Positions 8,817 through 17,836 of a stretch of DNA of 64,000 bases are shown here, piece after piece. Below the pieces are notes generated by a model that was given only the letters and a program-made list of their open reading frames with translations, was not told where the DNA came from and made no database searches. Within the stretch, counting starts at the first letter, position 1, and each line of letters opens with the position of its first letter. Origin of the DNA: Streptomyces sp. HNM0574 (GTDB taxonomy: Bacteria; Actinomycetota; Actinomycetes; Streptomycetales; Streptomycetaceae). The translations under genes were made by a program, and so were the position numbers. The DNA lies in the NCBI RefSeq assembly GCF_012726235.1, contig NZ_JAASAH010000001.1:62001-126000 (forward strand). Direction: 5' to 3'.

Positions 8817-11711
8817 ATGACAGAGACGACGAGCGGCTCGGCGCGCGGCTCCCGCGCGAAGGGCAGCAAGGCGAACAAGGGACTGCGCATCGAGCGCGTC
8901 CACACGACTCCCGGAGTCCACCCGTACGACGAGGTGGCCTGGGAGCGCCGGGACGTCGTCATGACCAACTGGCGCGACGGCTCGGTCAACTTCGAGCAGC
9001 GTGGCGTCGAGTTCCCCGAGTTCTGGTCGGTGAACGCGGTCAACATCGTCACCAGCAAGTACTTCCGCGGCGCTGTGGGCACGCCCCAGCGGGAGACCAG
9101 CCTCCGGCAGCTGATCGACCGCGTCGTGCAGACCTACCGCAAGGCGGGCGAGGAGAACGGTTACTTCGCCTCCCCGGCGGACGCCGAGATCTTCGAGCAC
9201 GAGCTGGCCTACGCCGTGCTCCACCAGATCTTCAGCTTCAACTCCCCGGTCTGGTTCAACGTCGGCACGCAGCAGCCGCAGCAGGTCTCCGCGTGCTTCA
9301 TCCTCTCCGTCGACGACTCCATGGACTCGATCCTGGACTGGTACAAGGAAGAGGGGATGATCTTCAAGGGCGGTTCCGGGGCCGGTCTCAACCTCTCCCG
9401 TATCCGTTCCTCCAAGGAGCTGCTCTCCTCCGGCGGCAACGCCTCCGGTCCGGTCTCCTTCATGCGCGGTGCCGACGCCTCCGCCGGAACGATCAAGTCC
9501 GGTGGCGCCACCCGCCGCGCGGCCAAGATGGTCGTGCTCGACGTCGACCACCCGGACGTCGAGGCCTTCATCGAGACCAAGGTGAAGGAGGAGGAGAAGA
9601 TCCGCGCGCTGCGCGACGCGGGCTTCGACATGGACCTGGGCGGGGACGACATCACCTCCGTCCAGTACCAGAACGCCAACAACTCGGTGCGCGTGAACGA
9701 CGAGTTCATGAAGGCCGTCGAGTCCGGCTCCAAGTTCGGCCTGCGCAGCCGGATGAACGGTGAGGTCCTGGAGGAGGTGGACGCCCGGCACATCTTCCGC
9801 AAGATGGCCGAGGCCGCCCACGTCTGCGCCGACCCCGGCATCCAGTACGACGACATCATCAACCACTGGCACACCTCGCCGGAGTCGGGCCGGATCACCG
9901 CGTCCAACCCGTGCAGCGAGTACATGCACCTGGACAACTCGTCCTGCAACCTCGCCTCGCTGAACCTCATGAAGTTCCTGCGGGACGACGACGAGGGCAA
10001 CCAGTCCTTCGACGCCGAGCGCTTCGCGAAGGTCGTCGAGCTGGTCATCACGGCGATGGACATCTCCATCTGCTTCGCCGACTTCCCCACCGAGAAGATC
10101 GGCGAGACCACCCGCGCCTTCCGCCAGCTGGGCATCGGCTACGCCAACCTCGGCGCCCTGCTGATGGCCACGGGCCACGCGTACGACTCGGACGGCGGCC
10201 GCGCGCTCGCCGGTGCCATCACCTCGCTGATGACCGGCACCTCCTACAAGCGCTCCGCCGAACTCGCCTCCGTCGTCGGCACCTACGACGGCTACGCGCG
10301 CAACGCCGAGGCGCACAACCGCGTCATGCAGCAGCACTCCGACGCGAACGCCTCCGCCAAGCGCATGGACGACCTGGACAACCCCGTCTGGGCCGCGGCG
10401 ACCGAGGCCTGGCAGGACGTGCTGCGGCTCGGCAAGAAGAACGGCTTCCGCAACGCCCAGGCGTCCGTGCTGGCCCCGACCGGCACCATCGGCCTGATGA
10501 TGGACTGCGACACCACCGGTGTGGAGCCCGACCTCGCCCTGGTCAAGTTCAAGAAGCTGGTCGGCGGCGGCTCCATGCAGATCGTCAACAACACGGTGCC
10601 CAAGGCGCTCAAGCGCCTCGGCTACCAGCAGGAGCAGGTCGAGGCGATCGTCGAGTACATCGCCGAGCACGGCAACGTCGTGGACGCCCCGGGCCTGCGC
10701 CCCGAGCACTACGAGGTCTTCGACTGCGCGATGGGCGAGCGTTCCATCTCGCCGATGGGCCACGTGCGGATGATGGCGGCGGCCCAGCCGTTCCTCTCCG
10801 GCGCGATCTCCAAGACCGTGAACATGCCCGCGAGCAGCACGGTCGAGGACGTCGAGGAGATCTACCTCGAGGGCTGGCGGCTCGGCACCAAGGCGCTCGC
10901 CGTCTACGTCGAGAACTCCAAGGTGGGCCAGCCGCTGTCGGCCAAGTCCAAGGACAAGCCGGCCGAGGAGGCTCCCGAGCCGGAGAAGGTCGTCGAGTAC
11001 CGCCCGGTCCGCCGCCGCCTGCCGAAGGGTCGTCCCGGCATCACCACCTCCTTCACGGTCGGTGGCGCCGAGGGCTACATGACCGCCAACTCCTACCCGG
11101 ACGACGGTCTGGGCGAGGTGTTCCTGAAGATGTCCAAGCAGGGCTCGACCCTCGCGGGCATGATGGACGCCTTCTCGATCGCCGTCTCGGTCGGCCTCCA
11201 GTACGGCGTGCCGCTGGAGACCTACGTCTCGAAGTTCACCAACATGCGCTTCGAGCCGGCGGGCATGACGGACGACCCGGACGTGCGGATGGCGCAGTCG
11301 ATCGTCGACTACATCTTCCGCCGCCTCGCCCTGGACTTCCTGCCGTTCGAGACCCGTTCGGCACTGGGCATCCACTCCGCGGCCGAGCGCCAGCGTCACC
11401 TGGAGACCGGCTCGTACGAGGCGCCGGACGACGACGTCGACGTCGAGGGCCTGGCCCAGTCGGCGCCGAAGTCGGAGACCGTCGGCGAGGCGAAGGAGAA
11501 GGCCAAGGAGAAGGCGAAGGCCGAAGCGACCACCGAGCCGCAGAACGCCGCCCCCGCTCCGGCCCAGGCGCACAACTCCACGGAGCTGATGGAGATGCAG
11601 CTCGGGCTGAACGCGGACGCCCCGCTGTGCTTCTCCTGCGGCACCAAGATGCGCCGCGCGGGCAGCTGCTACCTCTGCGAGGGCTGCGGCTCCACCAGCG
11701 GCTGCAGCTGA
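8817..11711 (+). CDS. nrdJ: Class II (adenosylcobalamin-dependent) ribonucleotide reductase
   Basis: A 964-residue enzyme. ATG at 8817 is preceded by AGGGAGG; an in-frame ATG at 8796 lacks such a site. It makes deoxyribonucleotides from ribonucleotides using B12 rather than a metallo-radical subunit, so it works with or without oxygen. Visible signatures are FKGGSGAGLNLSRIR, NPCSEYMHLDNSSCNLASLNL with the active-site cysteine and glutamate, PTGTIGLMMDCDTTG, and a C-terminal cysteine cluster (CFSCGTK, YLCEGCGSTSGCS) typical of actinobacterial NrdJ. A Lys/Glu/Ala-rich linker (about residues 885-935) precedes the cysteine tail. It is in an operon with nrdR and ends at a clear hairpin. Confidence 0.97.
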   Translation: MTETTSGSARGSRAKGSKANKGLRIERVHTTPGVHPYDEVAWERRDVVMTNWRDGSVNFEQRGVEFPEFWSVNAVNIVTSKYFRGAVGTPQRETSLRQLIDRVVQTYRKAGEENGYFASPADAEIFEHELAYAVLHQIFSFNSPVWFNVGTQQPQQVSACFILSVDDSMDSILDWYKEEGMIFKGGSGAGLNLSRIRSSKELLSSGGNASGPVSFMRGADASAGTIKSGGATRRAAKMVVLDVDHPDVEAFIETKVKEEEKIRALRDAGFDMDLGGDDITSVQYQNANNSVRVNDEFMKAVESGSKFGLRSRMNGEVLEEVDARHIFRKMAEAAHVCADPGIQYDDIINHWHTSPESGRITASNPCSEYMHLDNSSCNLASLNLMKFLRDDDEGNQSFDAERFAKVVELVITAMDISICFADFPTEKIGETTRAFRQLGIGYANLGALLMATGHAYDSDGGRALAGAITSLMTGTSYKRSAELASVVGTYDGYARNAEAHNRVMQQHSDANASAKRMDDLDNPVWAAATEAWQDVLRLGKKNGFRNAQASVLAPTGTIGLMMDCDTTGVEPDLALVKFKKLVGGGSMQIVNNTVPKALKRLGYQQEQVEAIVEYIAEHGNVVDAPGLRPEHYEVFDCAMGERSISPMGHVRMMAAAQPFLSGAISKTVNMPASSTVEDVEEIYLEGWRLGTKALAVYVENSKVGQPLSAKSKDKPAEEAPEPEKVVEYRPVRRRLPKGRPGITTSFTVGGAEGYMTANSYPDDGLGEVFLKMSKQGSTLAGMMDAFSIAVSVGLQYGVPLETYVSKFTNMRFEPAGMTDDPDVRMAQSIVDYIFRRLALDFLPFETRSALGIHSAAERQRHLETGSYEAPDDDVDVEGLAQSAPKSETVGEAKEKAKEKAKAEATTEPQNAAPAPAQAHNSTELMEMQLGLNADAPLCFSCGTKMRRAGSCYLCEGCGSTSGCS

Positions 11712-11779
11712 GGCACGCAGTACCGCGCCGTTCCTGAGCGCCGCCGCTGAGCGCGGCGCGGGAGCGGGCAGCACCTGAG

Positions 11780-11812
11780 AGAGGGTGCCGGCCATCACGG
11801 TCGGCACCCTCT
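11780..11812 (+). terminator. nrdJ terminator
   Basis: A 14-bp stem (AGAGGGTGCCGGCC at 11780-11793 with 11799-11812, one G-U pair) has a 5-nt loop and is followed by TT. It lies 68 nt after the nrdJ stop. Confidence 0.85.
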
Positions 11813-11938
11813 TTCGCGTACCGGCTGCCGCCCGCCGCCGATCCCCGCGCCGGGTCACCGGCCCGTGCGGGGCCTTCCGCCGTAGGGTGCCGTGACAGCT
11901 GGCCTGTGGCGGATCAGTTCTGCGGGAGGAGAGGCGTC

Positions 11939-12748
11939 ATGACATCCGAGAGCGGCGCGGCGGCCGGGCGGCGTCCGGTCCTCGTCACCGGCGCGACCGG
12001 GACCCTGGGCCGGGAGGTCGTGCGGCGTCTGGTGGACGCCGGGCGTCCGGTACGGGCTCTCAGCCGGCACCCGCGTCCGTCGGGTGCCCCGGAGTGCGGC
12101 TGGGTGACCGGCGATCTGAGCACCGGCGAGGGGCTGGACGAGGCGCTGGACGGGGTCGGCACGGTCGTCCACTGCGCGACGACGCTGGGGCGCAAGGACG
12201 CGGACACCACACGGGAGTTGACCGTCGCGGCCCGCAGGAACGGCGCCCCGCACCTGGTGTTCGTCTCCATCGTCGGCGTCGACCGGGTGCCGCTGCCGTA
12301 CTACCGCACCAAGCTCGTCGCGGAACGGATCGTGGAGAAGTCGGGGCTGCCGTGGACGGTGCTGCGGGCCACCCAGTTCCACGAGCTGCTGGCCCGGATG
12401 ACCACCGGGCAGCGGAGGTTCCCCGTCGTCCTCACGCTGCGCGGCGTGCGCTTCCAGCCCGTGGACGCGGGGGAGGTCGCGCAGCGTCTGGTGGAGCTGG
12501 CGCTCGGCGAACCGGCGGGCCGCGTCGCGGACATGGGCGGCCCCGAGGTCTGGGACGCGGAGGAGCTCACGGGCCGGACCCTGCGCGCGTACGGGCTGCG
12601 GCGCCGGATCGTGCCGCTCCGGCTGCCCGGCAAGATCTTCCGGGGCTTCCGCGAGGGCGGCAACCTGGCACGGGACCACGCGGTCGGGACGGTGACGTAC
12701 GACGACTTCCTCGCCGCCGCGGGGGACCGGAGGGCCCGCGGGGCCTGA
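11939..12748 (+). CDS. NAD(P)-binding atypical SDR / NmrA-like protein
   Basis: A 269-residue Rossmann protein. ATG at 11939 follows GGGAGGAG. The dinucleotide motif VTGATGTLGREVV (GxxGxxG) is near residue 17. The sequence continues as in NAD(P)H-binding (NmrA/YwnB-like) proteins: VVHCATTLG, FVSIVGVDRVPLPYYRTKL with the conserved tyrosine, and PWTVLRATQFHEL. These proteins are oxidoreductases or redox sensors acting on quinones or small molecules, and the substrate is not predictable. The gene stands alone after the nrdJ terminator. Confidence 0.85.
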   Translation: MTSESGAAAGRRPVLVTGATGTLGREVVRRLVDAGRPVRALSRHPRPSGAPECGWVTGDLSTGEGLDEALDGVGTVVHCATTLGRKDADTTRELTVAARRNGAPHLVFVSIVGVDRVPLPYYRTKLVAERIVEKSGLPWTVLRATQFHELLARMTTGQRRFPVVLTLRGVRFQPVDAGEVAQRLVELALGEPAGRVADMGGPEVWDAEELTGRTLRAYGLRRRIVPLRLPGKIFRGFREGGNLARDHAVGTVTYDDFLAAAGDRRARGA

Positions 12749-12894
12749 GGGGTCCGGGTGCCGGGTGGTGGAGGTGTGGTGGCGGAACGGTCTGCCGTGT
12801 GACGGAAGCGTTCGCGGTGTGTGCCGCTGTGAACAGGCCGTGCCGCGGGGAGGGTTGGGCACGGTAAGCGAGCGGCGGGTCACGCTGTGGGCCG

Positions 12895-12906
12895 TACCAT
12901 GGCGCG
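12895..12906 (+). promoter_or_regulatory. Leaderless-type -10 element for the YdbC-like gene
   Basis: TACCAT (12895-12900) ends 6 nt before the GTG at 12907, so transcription would start at or next to the start codon. There is no Shine-Dalgarno sequence, which fits a leaderless mRNA. Confidence 0.55.
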
Positions 12907-13515
12907 GTGCTGGTGAAGTGGATGCGTTGCACCGTGGTCGACCGCAGAGGTTTCGAGCGGGGGCAGCGGAAGTGGGCCGGACTGCTCGGCGAACCCGGAT
13001 TCCGGGGACAGGGCGGCGGATGGAGCCGTGCCCGCCCGGGCGTGGTGCACCTCTTCGCCTTCTGGGAGAGCCGTACTTTCTACGACTCCTTCATGGCCCG
13101 CTCGCACGACCGGCTGAGCGCCTCCCAGTCGGGCACCTTCCAGGACGCGCGGGTGCGCCTCTTCGACTACCGCTTCGACGTGAAGACCGGCTTCCGGCCC
13201 GTCTTCACCGACGCCGACCTGCTGCGCGTGGCCCACTGCCGGGTCCGTGAGGACCGGATCGAGCACTACACGCTGATGCAGGAGAAGGTGTGGAACCCGG
13301 CCATGGCCGGGTCGCCCGGGATGCTCCGGGGCGTGTTCACGCAGGCCAGGACCGAGGACGAGTTCATGGTGCTGTCCATGTGGAACTCGACGGCCGAGCA
13401 CGGCAAGTACCGGACGGAACGCGTCGAGCGGCTTGCCCTCCGCGCCCAGATGGGAGCCGACGTGACCGCCATCGCGGGAGACGTCATCGACCTGGAGCCG
13501 TCCTGGACGGTGTGA
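12907..13515 (+). CDS. YdbC-like / DUF4937 protein
   Basis: A 202-residue protein made of two related halves (KWMRCTVV... and VAHCRVREDRIEHY...), each resembling a ferredoxin-like dimeric alpha-beta barrel of the antibiotic-monooxygenase (ABM) fold. The N-terminal half has the RKWAGLLGEPGFRGQ and LFAFWESRTFYDSFM segments of the YdbC family. The biochemical function of the family is not known to me. The GTG at 12907 has no ribosome site but a TACCAT hexamer 6 nt before it, so the mRNA is probably leaderless. It is followed by a histidine phosphatase gene 62 nt downstream that has the same arrangement. Confidence 0.75.
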   Translation: MLVKWMRCTVVDRRGFERGQRKWAGLLGEPGFRGQGGGWSRARPGVVHLFAFWESRTFYDSFMARSHDRLSASQSGTFQDARVRLFDYRFDVKTGFRPVFTDADLLRVAHCRVREDRIEHYTLMQEKVWNPAMAGSPGMLRGVFTQARTEDEFMVLSMWNSTAEHGKYRTERVERLALRAQMGADVTAIAGDVIDLEPSWTV

Positions 13516-13565
13516 GCCCCGGCCCGGGGTGACCCTCCGCGCGCGGCCGCCGGGCCGGGCGAACC

Positions 13566-13577
13566 TACAGTGGGGGC
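13566..13577 (+). promoter_or_regulatory. Leaderless-type -10 element for the histidine phosphatase gene
   Basis: TACAGT (13566-13571) lies exactly 6 nt before the ATG at 13578. The predicted transcription start coincides with the start codon. Confidence 0.55.
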
Positions 13578-14237
13578 ATGGCACGTCCCCGTCGCATCGT
13601 CCTCGTCCGGCACGGAGAGTCGGAGGGCAACCAGGACGAGACCATCTACGAGCGGAAGCCCGACCACGCCCTGGCGCTGACCGAACGCGGCGTCCGCCAG
13701 GCCGCGGAGGCGGGGGAGCGGCTGCGGAAGCTCTTCGGCCGGGAGCGCGTCTCCGTCTACGTCTCCCCGTACCGGCGCACGCACGAGACCCTGGGCGGGC
13801 TCGGCCTGCACCCGGAGCTCACGCGGGTGCGCGAGGAGCCCCGGCTGCGCGAGCAGGACTGGGGCAACTGGCAGGACCGGGACGACGTCCACCTCCAGAA
13901 GGTCTACCGCGACGCCTACGGGCACTTCTTCTACCGCTTCGCGCAGGGCGAGTCCGGCGCGGACGTGTACGACCGGGTGGGCGCGTTCCTGGAGAGCCTG
14001 TGGCGCAGCTTCGAGGAGGAGGACCACCCGCCGAACGTTCTGCTCGTCACGCACGGGCTGACCATGCGGCTGTTCTGCATGCGGTGGCTGCACTGGTCCG
14101 TGGCCGAGTTCGAGTCGCTCTCCAACCCGGGGAACGGTGAGACGCGGGTGCTGGAACTCGGCCCCGACGGCCGGTACCACCTCGACCGCCCCTTCGCGCA
14201 GTGGTGCACCCCGCGCCCCTACGGTCCCTGCGGTTAG
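13578..14237 (+). CDS. Histidine phosphatase family protein (phosphoglycerate mutase-like)
   Basis: A 219-residue branch of the histidine phosphatase superfamily. The catalytic motif LVRHGESEGN carries the phospho-accepting His12. VYVSPYRRTHET provides the second arginine, and LLVTHGLTMRLF the second histidine. The acid residue lies in the PRLREQDWGNWQD segment. The length and the Q/E-rich insertion resemble phosphatases of small sugar phosphates rather than the dPGM of glycolysis, so I leave the substrate open. Probably expressed from a leaderless transcript. Confidence 0.88.
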   Translation: MARPRRIVLVRHGESEGNQDETIYERKPDHALALTERGVRQAAEAGERLRKLFGRERVSVYVSPYRRTHETLGGLGLHPELTRVREEPRLREQDWGNWQDRDDVHLQKVYRDAYGHFFYRFAQGESGADVYDRVGAFLESLWRSFEEEDHPPNVLLVTHGLTMRLFCMRWLHWSVAEFESLSNPGNGETRVLELGPDGRYHLDRPFAQWCTPRPYGPCG

Positions 14238-14303
14238 CGGCGGACCGGGGCCGCTCGCCGGGAGGCGTCGCCGGGCGGGGCGAGCGGCTACAGTCGGGAG
14301 ATC

Positions 14304-15293
14304 ATGAGCGCTGATCCCCTCGATCTCCCCCGCGGTGAGCGGGTCGCCCGTGCCCTCGCCAGCCTGCGCGGTCTGGCGGTGGGTGACGCACTCGGCTCGC
14401 AGTTCTTCGTCCCCGGCAACTACACCCGGCTCCACCGTCGTGACGTGCCGCCCGCGCCCTGGCAGTGGACCGACGACACGGAGATGGCCTGCTCGGTGGT
14501 CGCCGTCCTCGCCGAGCACGGCGGGATCGACCAGGACGCGCTCGCCGCCTCCTTCGCCGCCCACCACGACGTCGACCGCGGCTACGGGCCCGCCGTGAAC
14601 CGGATGCTCCGGCAGATCCGGCAGGAGGACGGGGACTGGCACGAGCTCGCCGCAGCGCTCTTCGACGGCCGCGGTTCCTGGGGCAACGGGGCCGCGATGC
14701 GCGTCGCGCCGCTCGGCGCCTGGTTCGCGGGTGACCCGCGGCGCGCGGCCGAGCACGCGGAGCTGTCCGCGTACGTCACCCACCAGCACCGGGAGGCCGT
14801 CGCCGGGACGATCGCGGTCGCCTGCGCGGCCTCGCTCGTGGCCTCGGGCGCTTCAGGGGCCGGGGCGGGCTCCGGCTCGGGCGGCGGCGGGCGGTCGCGG
14901 GCCGAGCGGCTGGCGGACGGCGCGGAGTTGCTCGGCGGGGTGCTGGAGCTCGTGCCCAGGAGCGCCGTCCAGGCGGGCGTGCGCCGGGCCCGCGACATGC
15001 TCGACTACGACGACACCGGTACCGTCGCCGCCGTCCTCGGCTGCGGCCGCCGCACCAGCGCCCACGACACCGTCCCGTTCACGCTGTGGGCCGCGGCACG
15101 CAACCTCGGGGCGTACGAGGACGCGCTGTGGGACAGCGCACAGGCGGGCGGCGACGTCGACACCACCTGCGCGATCGTCGGCGGCATCGTCGCCGCCGGG
15201 GGCACGGGCGGGGCGCCGAAGGGGAGTTGGGCCGAAGCGACGGAGCCGCTCCCGGAGTGGCTCGGGCGCGCGGCGGGGCTGCCGGAGGGCTGA
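14304..15293 (+). CDS. ADP-ribosylglycohydrolase family protein (DraG/ARH-like)
   Basis: A 329-residue protein. The fold signatures are LRGLAVGDALGSQFF near the N terminus, WTDDTEMA near residue 54 (first metal-binding acids), GNGAAMRVAPLG, and GGDVDTTCAIVGGIVAA near the C terminus (second metal site). Members remove ADP-ribose from arginine or other acceptors, or hydrolyse related compounds, using two Mg ions; both metal motifs are intact here. A Gly/Ala/Ser-rich insertion lies near residue 185. Upstream, TACAGT (14289-14294) and GGGAG (14296-14300) are so close together that the 5' leader is very short or absent. No ADP-ribosyltransferase or toxin partner is seen nearby. Confidence 0.88.
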   Translation: MSADPLDLPRGERVARALASLRGLAVGDALGSQFFVPGNYTRLHRRDVPPAPWQWTDDTEMACSVVAVLAEHGGIDQDALAASFAAHHDVDRGYGPAVNRMLRQIRQEDGDWHELAAALFDGRGSWGNGAAMRVAPLGAWFAGDPRRAAEHAELSAYVTHQHREAVAGTIAVACAASLVASGASGAGAGSGSGGGGRSRAERLADGAELLGGVLELVPRSAVQAGVRRARDMLDYDDTGTVAAVLGCGRRTSAHDTVPFTLWAAARNLGAYEDALWDSAQAGGDVDTTCAIVGGIVAAGGTGGAPKGSWAEATEPLPEWLGRAAGLPEG

Positions 15294-15423
15294 GCCGGGG
15301 GCGGTGGCCCGTGGGTGGCGCCCCGGTGTCCGGTAACCGCTCCGACCAGCGCGTATGCCCGTCCGTCGGTAGGGCGACCCCGCCCCCTCGGCGTAACCGG
15401 GGGCCGCTACCCTTACAGATGTC

Positions 15424-16113
15424 ATGCCCTACGAGCCTCCCACTCACCGCGTCGAGCGTTCGCTCCGAGCCACTACCGGAGTCAAGGTCGTGGCCGGTGT
15501 GGACGAAGTCGGCCGTGGTGCATGGGCCGGTCCCGTGACCGTGTGCGCGGCGATCACCGGTCTGCGCCGGCCTCCCGAGGGCCTCACCGACTCCAAGCTG
15601 CTCGGCGTCGCCCGTCGTACCGAGCTCGCCGAGCTGCTGAGCGACTGGGTCACCGCCCACGCCCTCGGCCACTCCTCCCCGGAGGAGATCGACGAGCTGG
15701 GCATGACCGCCGCGCTGCGGCTTGCGGCGGTGCGAGCCCTGGAAGCCCTGCCGGTGCGGCCGGAGATGGTGATCCTCGACGGCAAGCACAACTACCTCGG
15801 CCCCCCGTGGCGGGTGCGCACGGTCATCAAGGGTGACCAGTCGTGCGTGTCCGTGGCGGCGGCCTCGGTCATCGCGAAGGTGCGCCGTGACGCGCTGATG
15901 ACCGAACTGGGCGCCGACCACGTCGAGTTCGCCTTCGAGGACAACGCGGGCTACCCCTCTCCCGTGCACAGGGCGGCCCTGCAGGAGCGAGGCCCCACAC
16001 CGCACCACAGGCTGTCCTGGGCCTACATGGACGGACTGCCCCGCTGGCGGCATCTGAAGCGCACGCGCGCCGAGGACGCGGACGAAACGGCGGAGCAGAT
16101 CGGCCTCTTCTGA
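15424..16113 (+). CDS. rnhB: Ribonuclease HII
   Basis: A 229-residue enzyme that cuts RNA in RNA-DNA hybrids and removes misincorporated ribonucleotides. The [16 protein letters not shown] motif holds the first two catalytic acids (Asp-Glu), [10 protein letters not shown] the third, and [19 protein letters not shown] the fourth region. The C terminus [12 protein letters not shown] is typical. ATG at 15424 gives a usual-length protein with a short N-terminal extension. The gene is followed by a hypothetical gene on the same strand. Confidence 0.95.
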   Translation: MPYEPPTHRVERSLRATTGVKVVAGVDEVGRGAWAGPVTVCAAITGLRRPPEGLTDSKLLGVARRTELAELLSDWVTAHALGHSSPEEIDELGMTAALRLAAVRALEALPVRPEMVILDGKHNYLGPPWRVRTVIKGDQSCVSVAAASVIAKVRRDALMTELGADHVEFAFEDNAGYPSPVHRAALQERGPTPHHRLSWAYMDGLPRWRHLKRTRAEDADETAEQIGLF

Positions 16114-16187
16114 CCCGGTGGGCGGGCGGTTCCGGTTCCGTGAACCCGGTGCTGCCGTCCGTGCCGCCGTTTGATAGACATCACCTC

Positions 16188-16805
16188 ATGCCTCTCACCC
16201 CCGAGGAGCCACAGATTTACGAGAGTGTCCCGGGTCCCCGCAGTGCAGCGGGATCCACCCGAACTCCGCAGGCGTCCCGCCCCGCACCACCCATCCCCGG
16301 CCCCCGGTCCTCGTCCCGCCCCGCGCCGCCGCGCGCGGACAGCAAGGGCCCGACGCCCGGACGTCCGGCCAACCAGCGCAACGGCGGCGTCCCGCAGCAG
16401 AGCAAGGCGGCACAGCCCACGGCTCCCACCGCGGAGATCGAGCTCGTCCCCGCGGCCGACGGCACGGCGGTCGAGTCGGCCGACGACAGCGTCGACAAGC
16501 TTCTCGACGCGGGCCGCGCCCCCGGCGAGGTGCTGGTGCTCACGACGGGCGAGCAGCACCCGTGGGCCCAGCACGAACTCTCCTTCGGTGAGGACGCCTA
16601 CTGGGCCCAACTGACCGACGGCGAGGACGTGTTCTGCGCCGCCGCCTCCGACGTGACGCGCATGCCCCGTCGCCCCGTCGTCGTCCTCGCCGTCAACGGC
16701 GGCACGGACGCCGAGGTGGCCGAGGCGCTGCCCGCGGCCATGGCGAAGGCCGGCACCAAGCTGATCGTCTGCGGCGACCCGAAGCGCCTGAGCGCCCTGC
16801 TCTGA
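16188..16805 (+). CDS. Hypothetical protein with Pro-rich N terminus
   Basis: A 205-residue protein I do not recognise. ATG at 16188 gives MPLTPEEPQIYES; the frame is open a little further upstream. The first 95 residues are Pro/Ser/Arg-rich and probably disordered. The last 110 residues look folded: a DDSVDKLLDAGRAPGEVLVLTT start, a GEDAYWAQLTDGEDVFCAA middle and a VVLAVNGGTDAEVAEALP stretch that looks like alternating strands and helices. There is no signal peptide or membrane segment. It lies 74 nt after rnhB in the same direction. Confidence 0.7.
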   Translation: MPLTPEEPQIYESVPGPRSAAGSTRTPQASRPAPPIPGPRSSSRPAPPRADSKGPTPGRPANQRNGGVPQQSKAAQPTAPTAEIELVPAADGTAVESADDSVDKLLDAGRAPGEVLVLTTGEQHPWAQHELSFGEDAYWAQLTDGEDVFCAAASDVTRMPRRPVVVLAVNGGTDAEVAEALPAAMAKAGTKLIVCGDPKRLSALL

Positions 16806-16873
16806 CCCGTCGGCAGGCTCCGGGCGCCCCGCGCGTCCCGGACGCTTGCCGGCCGGGCGCCCACCTTTCCGGC

Positions 16874-17611
16874 TCAGCCGGTCGCTGCCCGGCGCGGCGG
16901 GGCCGGCCGCTCGTCGGGCTCGGTGACGGACTGCCGTTCCGTGCCGCGGAGTTCGCGGCCCGACGCTTCGGCCGCGGTTCCCCCGTGGCGTGCCCTGGGC
17001 ACCTGCCCGACGGCGGGAGCCCGCACCGCGTGTGCGCCGTGACGTCCGGCCGGGCTCGGTTCCGTCGTACCCGACCCGTTCTCCGCATGGGGCGCGAGGC
17101 GGGGCCGGCGGCCGCCGCGTTGCTCCCCGAGCACCTGCCACCCGTCCGGCGTGAGGACGATATAGGCGCCGCAACGCAGCCCGTGGAGGGTGCAGGCGTC
17201 GCGGAGACCCCACATCCACGCACCGTCCGTCTCCGTCCAACGCGGTTCGCCCGCGCGGCAGTAGAGCAGGACGGCCGTGCGTATCGGCGTACGGCGGCGC
17301 AGGTCGTGCGGGACGATACGGCGCAGGTGGACCAGGAGTCCGTTCCGCAGCGCCCAGCCGTCCGGCGCGGTCGGGCGCTCGGTGAACGAGGCGCTGGCGA
17401 CGAGCCGTTCGTCCGGCCCGAAGACGGCGACGACCGCGGTGGCGTCGACGGGGCGATGACGCTCGTGAAGATCCGTCACCACGGTGCGCGGATTGTGAAG
17501 GAGGGGGATTCCGGTGTCCGCCCACTCGGAGGGTTCGAGTACGCGGCCGGGCTGGGCAGCGGTGTGCTGGGCGGAGGAGTCCGAGGGCGGCGGAGCAAAG
17601 CCGAAGGTCAC
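16874..17611 (-). CDS. Hypothetical protein, Streptomyces type
   Basis: A 245-residue protein with no family I can name. GTG at 17611 is preceded by a strong AGGGAGG about 5 nt away, which decides the start over an ATG at 17716. A central region (about residues 40-150) looks folded: DLHERHRPVDATAVVAVFGPDERLVAS, then LRRIVPHDLRRRTPIRTAVLLYCRAG and CGAYIVLTPDGWQVLGE. This resembles a small alpha-beta domain of the RadC/PrsW size range, but no catalytic motif is evident. The last 85 residues are basic and disordered. It converges with the hypothetical gene before it and runs in the same direction as recQ. Confidence 0.65.
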   Translation of the reverse strand: MTFGFAPPPSDSSAQHTAAQPGRVLEPSEWADTGIPLLHNPRTVVTDLHERHRPVDATAVVAVFGPDERLVASASFTERPTAPDGWALRNGLLVHLRRIVPHDLRRRTPIRTAVLLYCRAGEPRWTETDGAWMWGLRDACTLHGLRCGAYIVLTPDGWQVLGEQRGGRRPRLAPHAENGSGTTEPSPAGRHGAHAVRAPAVGQVPRARHGGTAAEASGRELRGTERQSVTEPDERPAPPRRAATG

Positions 17612-17836
17612 TTTCCTCCCTTCGTCTGTTGATCCCCTACGATTCTCGCCGCCCCGATCCGGCACGGCAATGATGAATTCCGGAATGTGAGCACCATGTG
17701 ACCGTTTTGCGGTCATGCCCCGGCGGCATGCCCCGTTTCCGGGCGCACGCCGGCGTCTCCCGTCGTATACCCGCCGACGCTTCTGAACGCTCTTACCTCC
17801 TCCGGTCGTTGTGCACCGCCCCGGGTGCGCCGCGCC

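Noticed and set aside
8748..11858. A 1036-codon open frame antisense to nrdJ
   Set aside because: It mirrors nrdJ codon positions and has an implausible composition; nrdJ motifs are unmistakable.
8440..12000. Cobalamin riboswitch upstream of the B12-dependent reductase
   Set aside because: I looked for a B12 box before nrdRJ and saw none. The known switch in Streptomyces is upstream of the other reductase operon (nrdAB).
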